Shown: in pieces, positions 43,119 through 51,580 of the stretch | Layout: each line of letters starts with the position of its first letter | Position numbering within the stretch: the first letter of the stretch is position 1 | Origin: Bacteroidia bacterium | GTDB taxonomy: Bacteria > Bacteroidota > Bacteroidia > Flavobacteriales > Flavobacteriaceae | Reading direction: 5' to 3' | DNA: 64,000 nucleotides | Assembly (NCBI GenBank): GCA_030427865.1 | Contig: JAUICK010000001.1 | Location: forward strand, 62,001-126,000 | Notes under the pieces: model-generated | What the model was told of the DNA's origin: nothing | Seen by the model: only the letters and a program-made list of their open reading frames with translations | Databases searched by the model: none | Made by a program: the position numbers and the translations under genes

Positions 43119-46100
43119 ATGAGTACGTTTAGGTTATTTTTATATTTTATTAGTATTGTTTTATTAGCAGGCTGTGCAACATATAAAGCACAATATGCTA
43201 AAGTTAAAAAAACAACTTTACCTACCAATACTTCTAAAATAGAACACTCTTTTTATTTAATTGGTGATGCAGGTAATTCTTCTATGCAAGAGAATTCTTT
43301 AGCTTTAAAATACTTAGAGCAACATATCAAAGACGCTTCAGAAAATTCGACTCTTATTTTTTTAGGAGATAATGTTTATGAAACTGGTATTCCAAAAAAG
43401 AGTTCTAAAAACTATGCCTTAGCAAAAAGAAGGATTCAAGCACAAACAGATGTTGCTAAAAACTTTAATGGAAAATCAATTTTTATACCTGGAAATCATG
43501 ATTGGTACAATGGTTTAAAAGGTTTAAAAAGAGAAGAAAAATTAGTAGAAAAAGCATTAGGCAAGAAATCTTTTTTACCGCAAAATGGTTGTCCTTTAGA
43601 AAAAATAAATATCACTAAAGACATTGTTTTAATAATTGTTGATACACATTGGTATTTAACAAATTGGGACAATCATCCAACAATAAACGACGATTGCGAA
43701 ATAAAAACAAGAGTAAAATTCTTTGATGAATTTGAAGGCTTAATTAAAAAATCTCGTGGTAAAACTACCATTATTGCTATGCATCATCCTATGTTTTCTA
43801 ATGGTTCTCATGGTGGAAAATATTCTTTTACAAGCCACATGAATCCATTACCAATTTTAGGTTCTGTTAAAAACCTCATTAGAAAATCTTCTGGACTTTC
43901 TAATACAGATCTACAAAACAAGAAATACAATCAACTCAAAAAACATTTAGTTACCATTTCTCAAGAAAACGATAAAACGATTTTTGTTTCTGGTCATGAC
44001 CATAATTTGCAATACATTGTAAAAGATAACCTCCCTCAAATTATTAGTGGTTCTGGTTCTAAAACTACTGCAACTAAACTTACAGGTTCAGCTAAATTTA
44101 CTTATGGCGCTCAAGGTTTTGCTAAATTAGATATTTACAAAGATGGTTCTTCTATAGTAAGTTTTTATGCTGTAAAAGATAATAAAATGGTTTACCAAAC
44201 AGAAGTGTTACCCGCTAATGAGAAAAAAGTTTTTACAACCTTCCCTAAAACTAAAATTACAGAAAAGAAAGCATCTGTTTATACTGATGAAGAAGTTAAA
44301 AAAAGCGATCTCTATCGTTTTTTATGGGGAGAACGTTACAGAAAATATTTTGGCACAAAAGTTAACGCTCTAACTGTATATTTAGATACTCTTTTTGGTG
44401 GATTAACACACGTTAGAAAAGGTGGTGGACATCAATCTAAATCGTTAAGATTGCGTGATAAAGAAGGAAGAGAATATGTAATGCGTGCCTTACGTAAAAA
44501 TGCTGTTCAATATTTACAAGCTGTTGCTTTTCAAGACCAGTATATAGAGGGTCTGTTTGATAATACAGCTACAGAAGATTTATTAATGGATGTTTTTACA
44601 GGTTCACATCCTTATGCGCCTTTTACCATTGGTAAATTATCTGATGCAGTGGGGATTTATCATACAAACCCTGTTTTATATTACATTCCAAAACAGAATG
44701 CTTTAGGATACTTTAATTCAGAATTTGGAGATGAATTGTATATGATTGAAGAACGTGCAGCTTCTGGTCACGGAGACAAGGCAAGTTTTGGTTATGCCAA
44801 CAAAGTAATTAGCACAGATGATTTATTGAAAAATTTAAGTAAAAATGAAAATCATGTTTTAGATGAAAAAGCATACATAAAAGCGCGTTTATTTGACATG
44901 CTAATTGGTGATTGGGACAGACATGAAGATCAATGGAGGTGGGCCGTTTTTGCAAAAGGAAAACAAACAATTTATAGACCAATTCCAAGAGATAGAGATC
45001 AAGCTTTTTCTATAATGGGAGATGGTGCTTTACTAAAATTTGCAACCAATAACGTTCCTGCATTACGCTTAATGAGAGCTTATAGTGAGGAACTAAAAAA
45101 TCCTGAATGGTTTAATTTAGAACCTTATCCTTTAGACATGTCTTTAATCACAAAATCTACAAAAAGCGATTGGGATGCTCAGGTAAAAATACTTACAGAA
45201 AATATTACAGAAGCAGTAATTAATGATGCTTTTACATTGTTTCCTGATGAAGTAAAAGACCAAACAATTTCTACCATAAAAAGAAAATTATTGGGTAGAA
45301 AAGATAATTTACAGAAGATCTCTAATATGTATTATGCACATATAAATAAATATCAAATTATAAAAGGAACAAATAAAGATGATTGGTTTGATGTGGAAAG
45401 GTTACAAAATGGGAAGACAAAAATTACTGGATATAGAATTAAAAAGGGCAAAAAATCGACCATTTTTCATAAAAAAACATATAACAATTCAGAAACAAAA
45501 GAAATTTGGATTTACGGTTTAGATGATGATGATACTTTTGTCGTAAAAGGCAATGCTAAAGAATTCATTAAAATAAGAATTATTGGAGGGCAAAATAATG
45601 ATACGTATAATATTGTTAACGGAAAGAAAGTGAAAATTTACGATCAAAAATCAAAGAAAAATACATTTATCACTAAAAATGGAAAAGTAAAATTAACAGA
45701 CGATTATAAAACAAATGTTTACAACTACAAAAAGTTACCTAATAGCTTAAATATTATAAATCCTTCTATGTGGTTTAATCCAGATGACGGTATTAAATTA
45801 GGCATAACAAATATCTTAACAATTAATAAATTTGAAAGAAATCCTTTTTCATCTCAACACATTCTTTCTGCAAACTATTATTTTGCAACTAATGGTTTTG
45901 AATTTAAGTACTCGAGTGAGTTTGCTAATATTTTTTCTAACTGGAATCTTGGTATAGTAGCTAATTTTAATAGTCCTAACTTTGCAATTAACTATTTTGG
46001 TTTGGGCAATAACTCTTCCAATCCTGAAGCAAATGGTATAGAAGACAAAGACTACAATAGGGTAAGAATGAAACAACTTATAGCTGGAACTTTTATTCAT

Positions 46101-46811
46101 TGGAAAGGAGACTTAGGCGCAAAAATTAAATTAGGTGTAAACTTTCAAAATTATAAAGTAGAAAATACATCAGGGCGTTTTATCGAAACACAATTTGCTG
46201 CAAATAATGATATTTTCAACAATCAAAATTTCTTTAATACAGAAGCAAGTTATGAATTTGAAAATAGTGACAATAAAGCTTATACAACTAATGGAATGAA
46301 AACTGAATTAAAGATTGGCTACACCTCTAATTTAAAAAACAGCAATAGTTTTAGTTATTTTATTCCTTCTATTTCTTTTGATCAAAAATTATCTTCAAAT
46401 GGTAAATTGGTTTTTGCAACAAAATTACATTCTCGTTTTACGTTTGGTAATGCTTACAAGTTTTATCAAGCAGCAAGCATAGGAGGTAATAAACATGGTT
46501 TAAGAGGTTATAGAAATCAACGTTTTACAGGTAAAAACTCTTTCTACCATTCTTCTGATCTTCGCTTACTTCTTAGTAAAGTTAAAACCAGTTTAGTACC
46601 ATTAAATATTGGTATTTACGGAGGTTTCGATTATGGTAAAGTTTGGGGATCGCAAAATCTTACTGTTCATCCTACTCCAACAAGAAACTGGAATACTTCT
46701 TATGGTGGAGGGCTTTTCTTTAATGCAGCTAATATGTTAGGCGCCAATGTTGCAATATTTAATAGTGATGATGGAATGCGTTTAGCTTTAGGGTTAGGTT
46801 TTAAATTTTAA
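43119..46811 (+). CDS. Lipoprotein fusion: metallophosphoesterase, atypical kinase-like domain, outer-membrane beta barrel
   Basis: A 1230-residue exported protein with lipobox LLAGC (cysteine 19). Residues of about 40-330 are a calcineurin-like phosphoesterase with all metal motifs: GDAGN, GDNVYETG, GNHDWYNG, AMHHPMFSNGSHGG and GHDHNLQ. Residues of about 400-740 contain LFDMLIGDWDRHEDQWRWAV (about 590) and YRPIPRDRDQAFS (about 620). These resemble the catalytic and metal-binding loops of HipA/CotH/FAM20-type atypical kinases; this reading is mine. Residues of about 850-1230 are barrel-like and end in LALGLGFKF, with NKHGLRGYRNQRFTGK recalling the BamA/TamA barrel motif. The complete protein may be anchored in the outer membrane. 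Substrates are unknown. DUF423 follows after 2 bases. Confidence 0.82.
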   Translation: MSTFRLFLYFISIVLLAGCATYKAQYAKVKKTTLPTNTSKIEHSFYLIGDAGNSSMQENSLALKYLEQHIKDASENSTLIFLGDNVYETGIPKKSSKNYALAKRRIQAQTDVAKNFNGKSIFIPGNHDWYNGLKGLKREEKLVEKALGKKSFLPQNGCPLEKINITKDIVLIIVDTHWYLTNWDNHPTINDDCEIKTRVKFFDEFEGLIKKSRGKTTIIAMHHPMFSNGSHGGKYSFTSHMNPLPILGSVKNLIRKSSGLSNTDLQNKKYNQLKKHLVTISQENDKTIFVSGHDHNLQYIVKDNLPQIISGSGSKTTATKLTGSAKFTYGAQGFAKLDIYKDGSSIVSFYAVKDNKMVYQTEVLPANEKKVFTTFPKTKITEKKASVYTDEEVKKSDLYRFLWGERYRKYFGTKVNALTVYLDTLFGGLTHVRKGGGHQSKSLRLRDKEGREYVMRALRKNAVQYLQAVAFQDQYIEGLFDNTATEDLLMDVFTGSHPYAPFTIGKLSDAVGIYHTNPVLYYIPKQNALGYFNSEFGDELYMIEERAASGHGDKASFGYANKVISTDDLLKNLSKNENHVLDEKAYIKARLFDMLIGDWDRHEDQWRWAVFAKGKQTIYRPIPRDRDQAFSIMGDGALLKFATNNVPALRLMRAYSEELKNPEWFNLEPYPLDMSLITKSTKSDWDAQVKILTENITEAVINDAFTLFPDEVKDQTISTIKRKLLGRKDNLQKISNMYYAHINKYQIIKGTNKDDWFDVERLQNGKTKITGYRIKKGKKSTIFHKKTYNNSETKEIWIYGLDDDDTFVVKGNAKEFIKIRIIGGQNNDTYNIVNGKKVKIYDQKSKKNTFITKNGKVKLTDDYKTNVYNYKKLPNSLNIINPSMWFNPDDGIKLGITNILTINKFERNPFSSQHILSANYYFATNGFEFKYSSEFANIFSNWNLGIVANFNSPNFAINYFGLGNNSSNPEANGIEDKDYNRVRMKQLIAGTFIHWKGDLGAKIKLGVNFQNYKVENTSGRFIETQFAANNDIFNNQNFFNTEASYEFENSDNKAYTTNGMKTELKIGYTSNLKNSNSFSYFIPSISFDQKLSSNGKLVFATKLHSRFTFGNAYKFYQAASIGGNKHGLRGYRNQRFTGKNSFYHSSDLRLLLSKVKTSLVPLNIGIYGGFDYGKVWGSQNLTVHPTPTRNWNTSYGGGLFFNAANMLGANVAIFNSDDGMRLALGLGFKF

Positions 46812-46813
46812 AA

Positions 46814-47191
46814 ATGAATCAAATTGCACTACTTTCTGGAACTATTTTTGGGCTTTTAGCTATTATTTTTGGAGCTTTTGGGGCGCATTTACTCAAGAAA
46901 AAATTAACCAAAGAGCAATTACAAAGTTTTGAAATAGGGGTAAAATACCAAATGTATCATGCCATTGTTTTATTAATTATAGGTTTTAATTCTGATAAGA
47001 TTGGTACTTTAAAAAACACTATGATTTACACTTTTATCTTAGGAATAATCTTATTCTCTTTCTCTATTTATGGATTGGTTATTTCTGATGCAAAAAATAA
47101 AAACCTAAAAATTCTTGGCCCAATTACCCCAATTGGTGGATTGTTTTTAATTGTGGGATGGAGTATTTTTTTATGGAACTTTTTAAAATAA
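46814..47191 (+). CDS. DUF423 small membrane protein (YgdD family)
   Basis: A 125-residue inner-membrane protein with four hydrophobic segments (about 5-25, 44-60, 70-90 and 100-122). The family signature is the N-terminal FGLLAIIFGAFGAHLLKKKL, followed by FEIGVKYQMYHAIVLLIIG. The function of DUF423 proteins is unknown. It starts 2 bases after the stop of the large fusion gene, so it is probably co-transcribed. It ends one base from the stop of the convergent beta-propeller gene. Confidence 0.9.
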   Translation: MNQIALLSGTIFGLLAIIFGAFGAHLLKKKLTKEQLQSFEIGVKYQMYHAIVLLIIGFNSDKIGTLKNTMIYTFILGIILFSFSIYGLVISDAKNKNLKILGPITPIGGLFLIVGWSIFLWNFLK

Positions 47192-47192
47192 C

Positions 47193-48035
47193 TTAAATAT
47201 TTAATTCATAGAGATTTCCGCCTTTCCCATGAGCATATTCATCTGTAATTAAAAGCGTATTGTTGTCTTTAAAACAAATACCTTCTTTTTGAGAACGGTG
47301 AGTTAGTACTATTTTCTTTACACTACCAGATAAAAATTTATCATTTTTAAAATCAGTAAAAATCAAAATATTTTTTTGAGATAATAAAACTATTTTTTTT
47401 CCATCTGGCGAAATATCTGCAGAAGTAATCCAACATTCTACGTCTTTACAGTTTTCATATTCATCAATCAATTTCGCAGTATATTTGCCTTTTTGAGCAG
47501 GAATTTTATACAAAGACGTTTTACCATACTTATTTTTAACACGACTTTTTGTAAAAATATAAAGATAATCGTTAAAATAAAAAAAAGACTCTGCATCAAA
47601 AAGAAGATGCTTTTTTTTAGGTGGAAATTTATTTTGATCTGGATATTCAAATACTATTTTCTCTACCTCAGCATTTTTTTGATACAAATATCTCTTATCT
47701 ACTTTAAGTATAGTTAGGTTTTTTCTTTTGTTTAGATTATTTCCAAAATCGCCTATGTATAGATTCCCTTTAGCATCAGAAGTTAGGTCTTCCCAATCTC
47801 TATTTTTAGCTTTAACATAAATTTCTTTGGAAATTTTTCCTTTATTAGAAACTGCATATAATTTGGGTTCATTTCCGCCATCATTTAGCATCCAAATTAC
47901 ATCAGAATTGTTAATTATTTCTGTTCCAGAAACTTCTTTTAAAGACTTGGGTAAATCTGTGAGGAACTTAAGTTGTCCAAAATTTTGACATCCAAATAAT
48001 AAAAATAAACTAAAAAGTGAAACTGCTTTTTTCAT
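47193..48035 (-). CDS. Exported beta-propeller-like lipoprotein
   Basis: A 280-residue protein with a signal peptide ending in a lipobox (LFGCQ; cysteine 16). The rest reads as repeated four-stranded blades (for example KLYAVSNKGKISKEIYVKAK, ADISPDGKKIVLLSQKNILI and DNNTLLITDEYAHGKGGNLY), as in SdiA-regulated or esterase-like propellers. No catalytic residues can be named. It starts 6 bases after the stop of the TPM gene at 48042 on the same strand, so it may be the last gene of the lemA-TPM-TPM operon. Confidence 0.72.
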   Translation of the reverse strand: MKKAVSLFSLFLLFGCQNFGQLKFLTDLPKSLKEVSGTEIINNSDVIWMLNDGGNEPKLYAVSNKGKISKEIYVKAKNRDWEDLTSDAKGNLYIGDFGNNLNKRKNLTILKVDKRYLYQKNAEVEKIVFEYPDQNKFPPKKKHLLFDAESFFYFNDYLYIFTKSRVKNKYGKTSLYKIPAQKGKYTAKLIDEYENCKDVECWITSADISPDGKKIVLLSQKNILIFTDFKNDKFLSGSVKKIVLTHRSQKEGICFKDNNTLLITDEYAHGKGGNLYELNI

Positions 48036-48041
48036 AGTATT

Positions 48042-48881
48042 TTACCATCCTCCAGAAGCACCACCTCCACCAAAGCTTCCTCCTCCAAAACCGCCGCCAA
48101 AACCACCGCCGCCAAAACTTCCTCCTCCAGAAGATCCTCCAAAGCCGCCGCCAAAACTTCCTCCACCTCTTCCGGCATTACTTAAAATAATCGTTTCTAA
48201 AATATCTCCTGCTACTGAACGTCTTCGATAACGTCTACCACCTCCTCTATTATTTTTATTTCCGCGAGAAATCAGAATAAATAAAATAATAATAAATATG
48301 ATAAAAAAGATAATTACTGGATCAAATCCGTCAGAATTATTTTTACGAACTCCTTTGAATTCGCCATTTAGGGTTTTAAAAATATAATCGGAACCTTTAT
48401 CTAAGCCAGTATAAAAATCTCCTTTTTTAAATTCTGGAATGATAATTCTTTCTATAATTCTCTTAGATTGAAAATCTGTAAGTAAGTGTTCTACCCCTTT
48501 ACCTGCTTGAATGGTTATTTTTCTGTCTTCCTTTGCTAAAAGCATTAAAACACCATTGTCTTCTTTTGCTTGTCCAATTCCCCATTTTTCTCCCCAATTT
48601 GCTGCTAAATAATTAATGTTTTCACCTTTGGTGGATGAGATAATAGCCACTACAATTTGAGTTGATGTAGTATCTGAATAACGAACTAATTTAGCTTCTA
48701 AATCCTTTTTTTGATACTCTGTTAGAAGATTTGTATAATCATAAACACTGGTCTGAAACTTTGGTTTATCAGGAATTTTAAATCCTTGAGAAAAGAGGTT
48801 TAAAGAAAATAATAAAACAAAAAAAGTTAATTGTTTTCTACTAAAAACTGACAACCAAAAACTAACAACTAATTTTATCAT
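48042..48881 (-). CDS. TPM domain-containing protein with glycine-rich tail
   Basis: A 279-residue membrane protein. After an N-terminal export signal (about 1-32; LTFFVLLFSLNLFSQ) comes a TPM domain (about 38-165; VYDYTNLLTEYQKKDLEAKL, then STQIVVAIISS and GENINYLAANWGEKWGIGQA). One transmembrane helix follows (about 196-210; VIIFFIIFIIILFIL), then a tail made largely of glycine, serine and phenylalanine. Such YgcG-like proteins occur with LemA in many bacteria; a role in membrane protein quality or phosphatase activity has been suggested. Its ATG overlaps the stop of the preceding TPM gene by 4 bases. The first 16 residues are unusual for a signal, so a later start is possible. Confidence 0.87.
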   Translation of the reverse strand: MIKLVVSFWLSVFSRKQLTFFVLLFSLNLFSQGFKIPDKPKFQTSVYDYTNLLTEYQKKDLEAKLVRYSDTTSTQIVVAIISSTKGENINYLAANWGEKWGIGQAKEDNGVLMLLAKEDRKITIQAGKGVEHLLTDFQSKRIIERIIIPEFKKGDFYTGLDKGSDYIFKTLNGEFKGVRKNNSDGFDPVIIFFIIFIIILFILISRGNKNNRGGGRRYRRRSVAGDILETIILSNAGRGGGSFGGGFGGSSGGGSFGGGGFGGGFGGGSFGGGGASGGW

Positions 48882-49315
48882 CCTTTAGAAATCTCATTAG
48901 AAAGTTCGTTTTCATCATCAATTTGCCAAGGAAAATGCGCTTTTAGTTCTTCTCCAGCTTTTAAAATCCCATCAATTAAACCTTGTTTAAAATCTCCATG
49001 TTTAAAATGATTTTGCATCACATCTTTTGTTGTATTCCAAAACTCTTTAGGAACAACTTTATTAATACCTTTGTCTCCATAAATCACAAATCTTTTGTCG
49101 TTTACGGCTACATAAATCAACACCGCATTTTCATCTTTAGTGTTGTTCATTTTTAACAGATGAAATACTTCTAGTGCACGCTCTGTATGATCTTTCTCTG
49201 AAGAAGATTCTATATGTACACGTATTTCGCCAGAAGTATTTTTCTCTGCAATTCTTATAGCAGAAATAATTTCTTGTTCTTCATCAGCAGTAAGAAATGC
49301 TTCTACTTTAGACAT
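48878..49315 (-). CDS. TPM domain-containing protein, cytoplasmic-type
   Basis: A 145-residue protein that consists of one TPM domain (EAFLTADEEQEIISAIRIAE at the start, GEIRVHIESSSEKDHTERAL near 30, AVLIYVAVNDKRFVIYGDKG near 65). It lacks signal peptide and membrane helix, unlike the paralogue downstream. It starts 2 bases after the lemA stop, and its own stop overlaps the start of the next TPM gene, so lemA and the two TPM genes form one tightly packed operon. The function is unknown; the acid-rich pocket of TPM folds suggests metal binding. Confidence 0.87.
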   Translation of the reverse strand: MSKVEAFLTADEEQEIISAIRIAEKNTSGEIRVHIESSSEKDHTERALEVFHLLKMNNTKDENAVLIYVAVNDKRFVIYGDKGINKVVPKEFWNTTKDVMQNHFKHGDFKQGLIDGILKAGEELKAHFPWQIDDENELSNEISKG

Positions 49316-49317
49316 TT

Positions 49318-49929
49318 TTATTCTTTTTTCTTATTAAAATCGAAGTTTACGTCTGGTGCATTTTCAGAACCTGGGTTCGCTTTATAACGGGCCATCTCTT
49401 TGAAACCAAACATACCTGCTAACAATTTACCTGGGAATTTGGTTGTATGAATATCGTAAATATTTACTTTTTCATTAAAACGGTCTCTAGCTACGTTGAT
49501 TCTATTTTCTGTACCTTCTAATTGGCTTTGTAATTCTAAAAAGTTTTTGTTGGCTTTTAAATCAGGATAACGTTCTACAACCAATAGTAATTTTGACAAA
49601 GCACCACTTAATCCTGCTTGCGCTTGCTGAAATTGCGCCATTTTTTCTGGGGATAAATCATTGGCATTTATTGTTGTAGATGTTGCTTTAGAACGTGCTT
49701 GAATAACTTGCGTTAATGTTTCTTTTTCAAAATCTGCAGCCCCTTGTACCGTTTTTACTAAATTCCCAATTAAATCGTTTCTACGTTGGTAAGCACTTTC
49801 TACATTAGACCAAGCTGTTTTAGCATTAGCTTCATATTCTACTGCAGTATTATTAAAGCCTACTGCCCAACTATAAATTCCGTATACAATAACGGCGATA
49901 ACTATTACTGGAATTAACCATTTTTTCAT
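49318..49929 (-). CDS. lemA: LemA family protein
   Basis: A 203-residue protein with one N-terminal membrane helix (about residues 4-22; WLIPVIVIAVIVYGIYSWAV), followed by a long helical bundle. Family motifs are seen: AWSNVESAYQRRNDLIGNLV near 41-60 and YPDLKANKNFLELQSQLEGT near 120-139, then the C-terminal KFPGKLLAGMFGFKEMARYK. The precise role of LemA is unknown. It is first in an operon with two TPM genes, a common pairing. Confidence 0.95.
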   Translation of the reverse strand: MKKWLIPVIVIAVIVYGIYSWAVGFNNTAVEYEANAKTAWSNVESAYQRRNDLIGNLVKTVQGAADFEKETLTQVIQARSKATSTTINANDLSPEKMAQFQQAQAGLSGALSKLLLVVERYPDLKANKNFLELQSQLEGTENRINVARDRFNEKVNIYDIHTTKFPGKLLAGMFGFKEMARYKANPGSENAPDVNFDFNKKKE

Positions 49930-50044
49930 AATTTCTAAATTTAAATTTTTGTTGATTTTTCTAATACAATATTACCCAATATTCTTGAGAAAGTAAAGTA
50001 TATTTAGATCAATCAATAGATTAGTAAGGTAAATTGAAGTTTTG

Positions 50045-50374
50045 TTACAGTTGATTTTTAATTTTAATCAATTCTGCTTTTACAGCTTCAAGTCTTGTAA
50101 TAATTTCTTGATTGTCAAAAAGTGAATCTATATTTTTTTTTAGTTTTTGTTTTGCTCCATCTAAAGTAAAGCCTCTTTCTTTAACTAAATTAAAAATTAA
50201 TTTAAAATTTTTAATATCTTCTTGGGTAAACAAACGATTTCCTTTCGCATTCTTTTTAGGTTTAATGATATCAAATTCTTTTTCCCAAAAACGAATTAAT
50301 GAAGTATTCACATTAAAAGCTTTGGCAACTTCACCTATTTTGTAATAGCGTTTTTCGGGTAAATCTATATGCAT
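50045..50374 (-). CDS. MerR family transcriptional regulator
   Basis: A 109-residue protein: an N-terminal MerR-type helix-turn-helix (about 8-75; YYKIGEVAKAFNVNTSLIRF then EFDIIKPKKNAKGNRLFTQ) and a short helical dimerisation part with no effector domain. It belongs to the small MerR proteins common in Bacteroidota, and its target is unknown. It lies 78 bases after the M23 peptidase gene start region on the same strand; the peptidase gene at 51421-50453 ends upstream of it, so co-transcription is possible. No promoter is clear. Confidence 0.9.
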   Translation of the reverse strand: MHIDLPEKRYYKIGEVAKAFNVNTSLIRFWEKEFDIIKPKKNAKGNRLFTQEDIKNFKLIFNLVKERGFTLDGAKQKLKKNIDSLFDNQEIITRLEAVKAELIKIKNQL

Positions 50375-50452
50375 TTTTAGTCTTTAGTTTTTTAAACAAA
50401 AATTAATGAATTAGATGAAAACACAACTATTTATAGATTTTTTATAACAAAT

Positions 50453-51421
50453 TTAGTCATAAGATTGCCCTTCTTCTTCTGCCGCTTTTTGCATAGCAGC
50501 AAATTCTTCTGGAGTTAAATCTCCGTAGTAAAAATTAATAGGGTTTAAAGCTCTATCATTCTTATGCACTTCATAATGTAAATGAGAAGAAACAGAACGC
50601 CCAGTATTACCAACATAGCCAATCAAATCTCCACGTTTTACTTTTTGTCCTTTTTTAGCTTTCATTTGACTCATATGTGCATAAATCGTTTTGTAACCAT
50701 AACCATGATCAATGTAAATCACTTTTCCAAAAGTGGCACTTCTCTGAGCTCTTATTACAGTTCCATTTCCAGAGGCGTAAATTGGAGTTCCTGTTGGCGC
50801 AGTAAAGTCCATTCCTTTGTGAAATTTTCTAATTTTTAAAATAGGATGCATTCTCCACTTATAACCAGATGCCATCCTTGTTAAATCTTGTAATTTAACA
50901 GGTAATATAGCTGGTATAGAAGCTAACATTTTTTCTTTTTCTTTAGCTAAAGCTACTATTTCATCTAAAGATTTAGACTGAACAACTAACTGTTTAGAGA
51001 GAACATCTATATTTTTAGTTAACTCTTTAATCATCTTAGAATTATCAAAACCTTCTAAGTTTTTATACCTATTAACACCTCCAAAACCCGCTTTTCTTTG
51101 TTCATCTGGTATTGGATTTGCCTCAAAATATGTTCTATAAATATTATTATCTCTTTCTTGGAGTTGGGCTAAAATTTTAGAGCTTTCTTCCATTCTTTTA
51201 GAAAGCAACTCATAATGTAATTTTAAGTTCTCTAACTCTCTTTTTTGAGCTCTTTCATTAGGAGACATTATAAACTGGCTTAACACAATAAAACCAATAA
51301 AAGCAATTAAGAAAACACCTAAAATTCCGAAAATAGTTTTCTTATAATAATCACTTTTTTTTACAGTTATTTTCCTGTAAGAAAGTGTATCAGAGTCGTA
51401 ATAATATTTTACTTTCGCCAT
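50453..51421 (-). CDS. M23 family metallopeptidase (peptidoglycan endopeptidase)
   Basis: A 322-residue membrane-anchored protein. One helix at about residues 30-50 (TIFGILGVFLIAFIGFIVLS) places the rest in the periplasm. A coiled-coil region follows at about 60-95 and again near 130-170. The LytM/M23 catalytic domain lies at about 190-300, with HKGMDFTAPTGTPI (zinc histidine and aspartate) and SSHLHYEVHKN (HxH). Such enzymes cut peptide crosslinks in peptidoglycan; all zinc ligands are present. A -7 box at 51490-51497 is a plausible promoter; the leader would then contain the hairpin at 51450-51478. Confidence 0.93.
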   Translation of the reverse strand: MAKVKYYYDSDTLSYRKITVKKSDYYKKTIFGILGVFLIAFIGFIVLSQFIMSPNERAQKRELENLKLHYELLSKRMEESSKILAQLQERDNNIYRTYFEANPIPDEQRKAGFGGVNRYKNLEGFDNSKMIKELTKNIDVLSKQLVVQSKSLDEIVALAKEKEKMLASIPAILPVKLQDLTRMASGYKWRMHPILKIRKFHKGMDFTAPTGTPIYASGNGTVIRAQRSATFGKVIYIDHGYGYKTIYAHMSQMKAKKGQKVKRGDLIGYVGNTGRSVSSHLHYEVHKNDRALNPINFYYGDLTPEEFAAMQKAAEEEGQSYD

Positions 51422-51449
51422 AATAGGATTTATACTATTTTTGTGCTTT

Positions 51450-51484
51450 AAAAGAGTTTTAAATTTTAAAACTCTTTTTTAACA
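51450..51484. terminator. Terminator-like hairpin in the divergent M23-alaS gap
   Basis: AAAAGAGTTTTAAA (51450-51463) and TTTAAAACTCTTTT (51465-51478) form a 14-bp stem with a 1-base centre, followed on the plus strand by more T. No gene converges here, so it is not an ordinary gene-end terminator. It could act in the alaS leader (after TATTTTTG at 51436-51443), block antisense reading into alaS, or fold in the M23 leader. Confidence 0.6.
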
Positions 51485-51489
51485 ACTCA

Positions 51490-51497
51490 CAAATTTA
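51490..51497 (-). promoter_or_regulatory. -7 box TAAATTTG (minus strand) for the M23 gene
   Basis: CAAATTTA on the plus strand is a full match to TAnnTTTG on the minus strand, 68 bases before the M23 ATG. No -33 TTG at the usual distance. Confidence 0.4.
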
Positions 51498-51554
51498 CAA
51501 AATGTTTTACAACTGCTTTTTTTAGGTAGTTTTTTTAAAAATAAATTAACAAAA

Positions 51555-51568
51555 TCCAACTTGTTGGA
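51555..51568. promoter_or_regulatory. Inverted repeat TCCAACttGTTGGA before alaS
   Basis: Two 6-bp arms with a 2-base centre end 12 bases before the alaS ATG. It could be an operator; E. coli AlaRS is known to bind a palindrome at its own promoter. The arms are short and no second copy is seen. Confidence 0.35.
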
Positions 51569-51580
51569 AACTTCTTTTTT

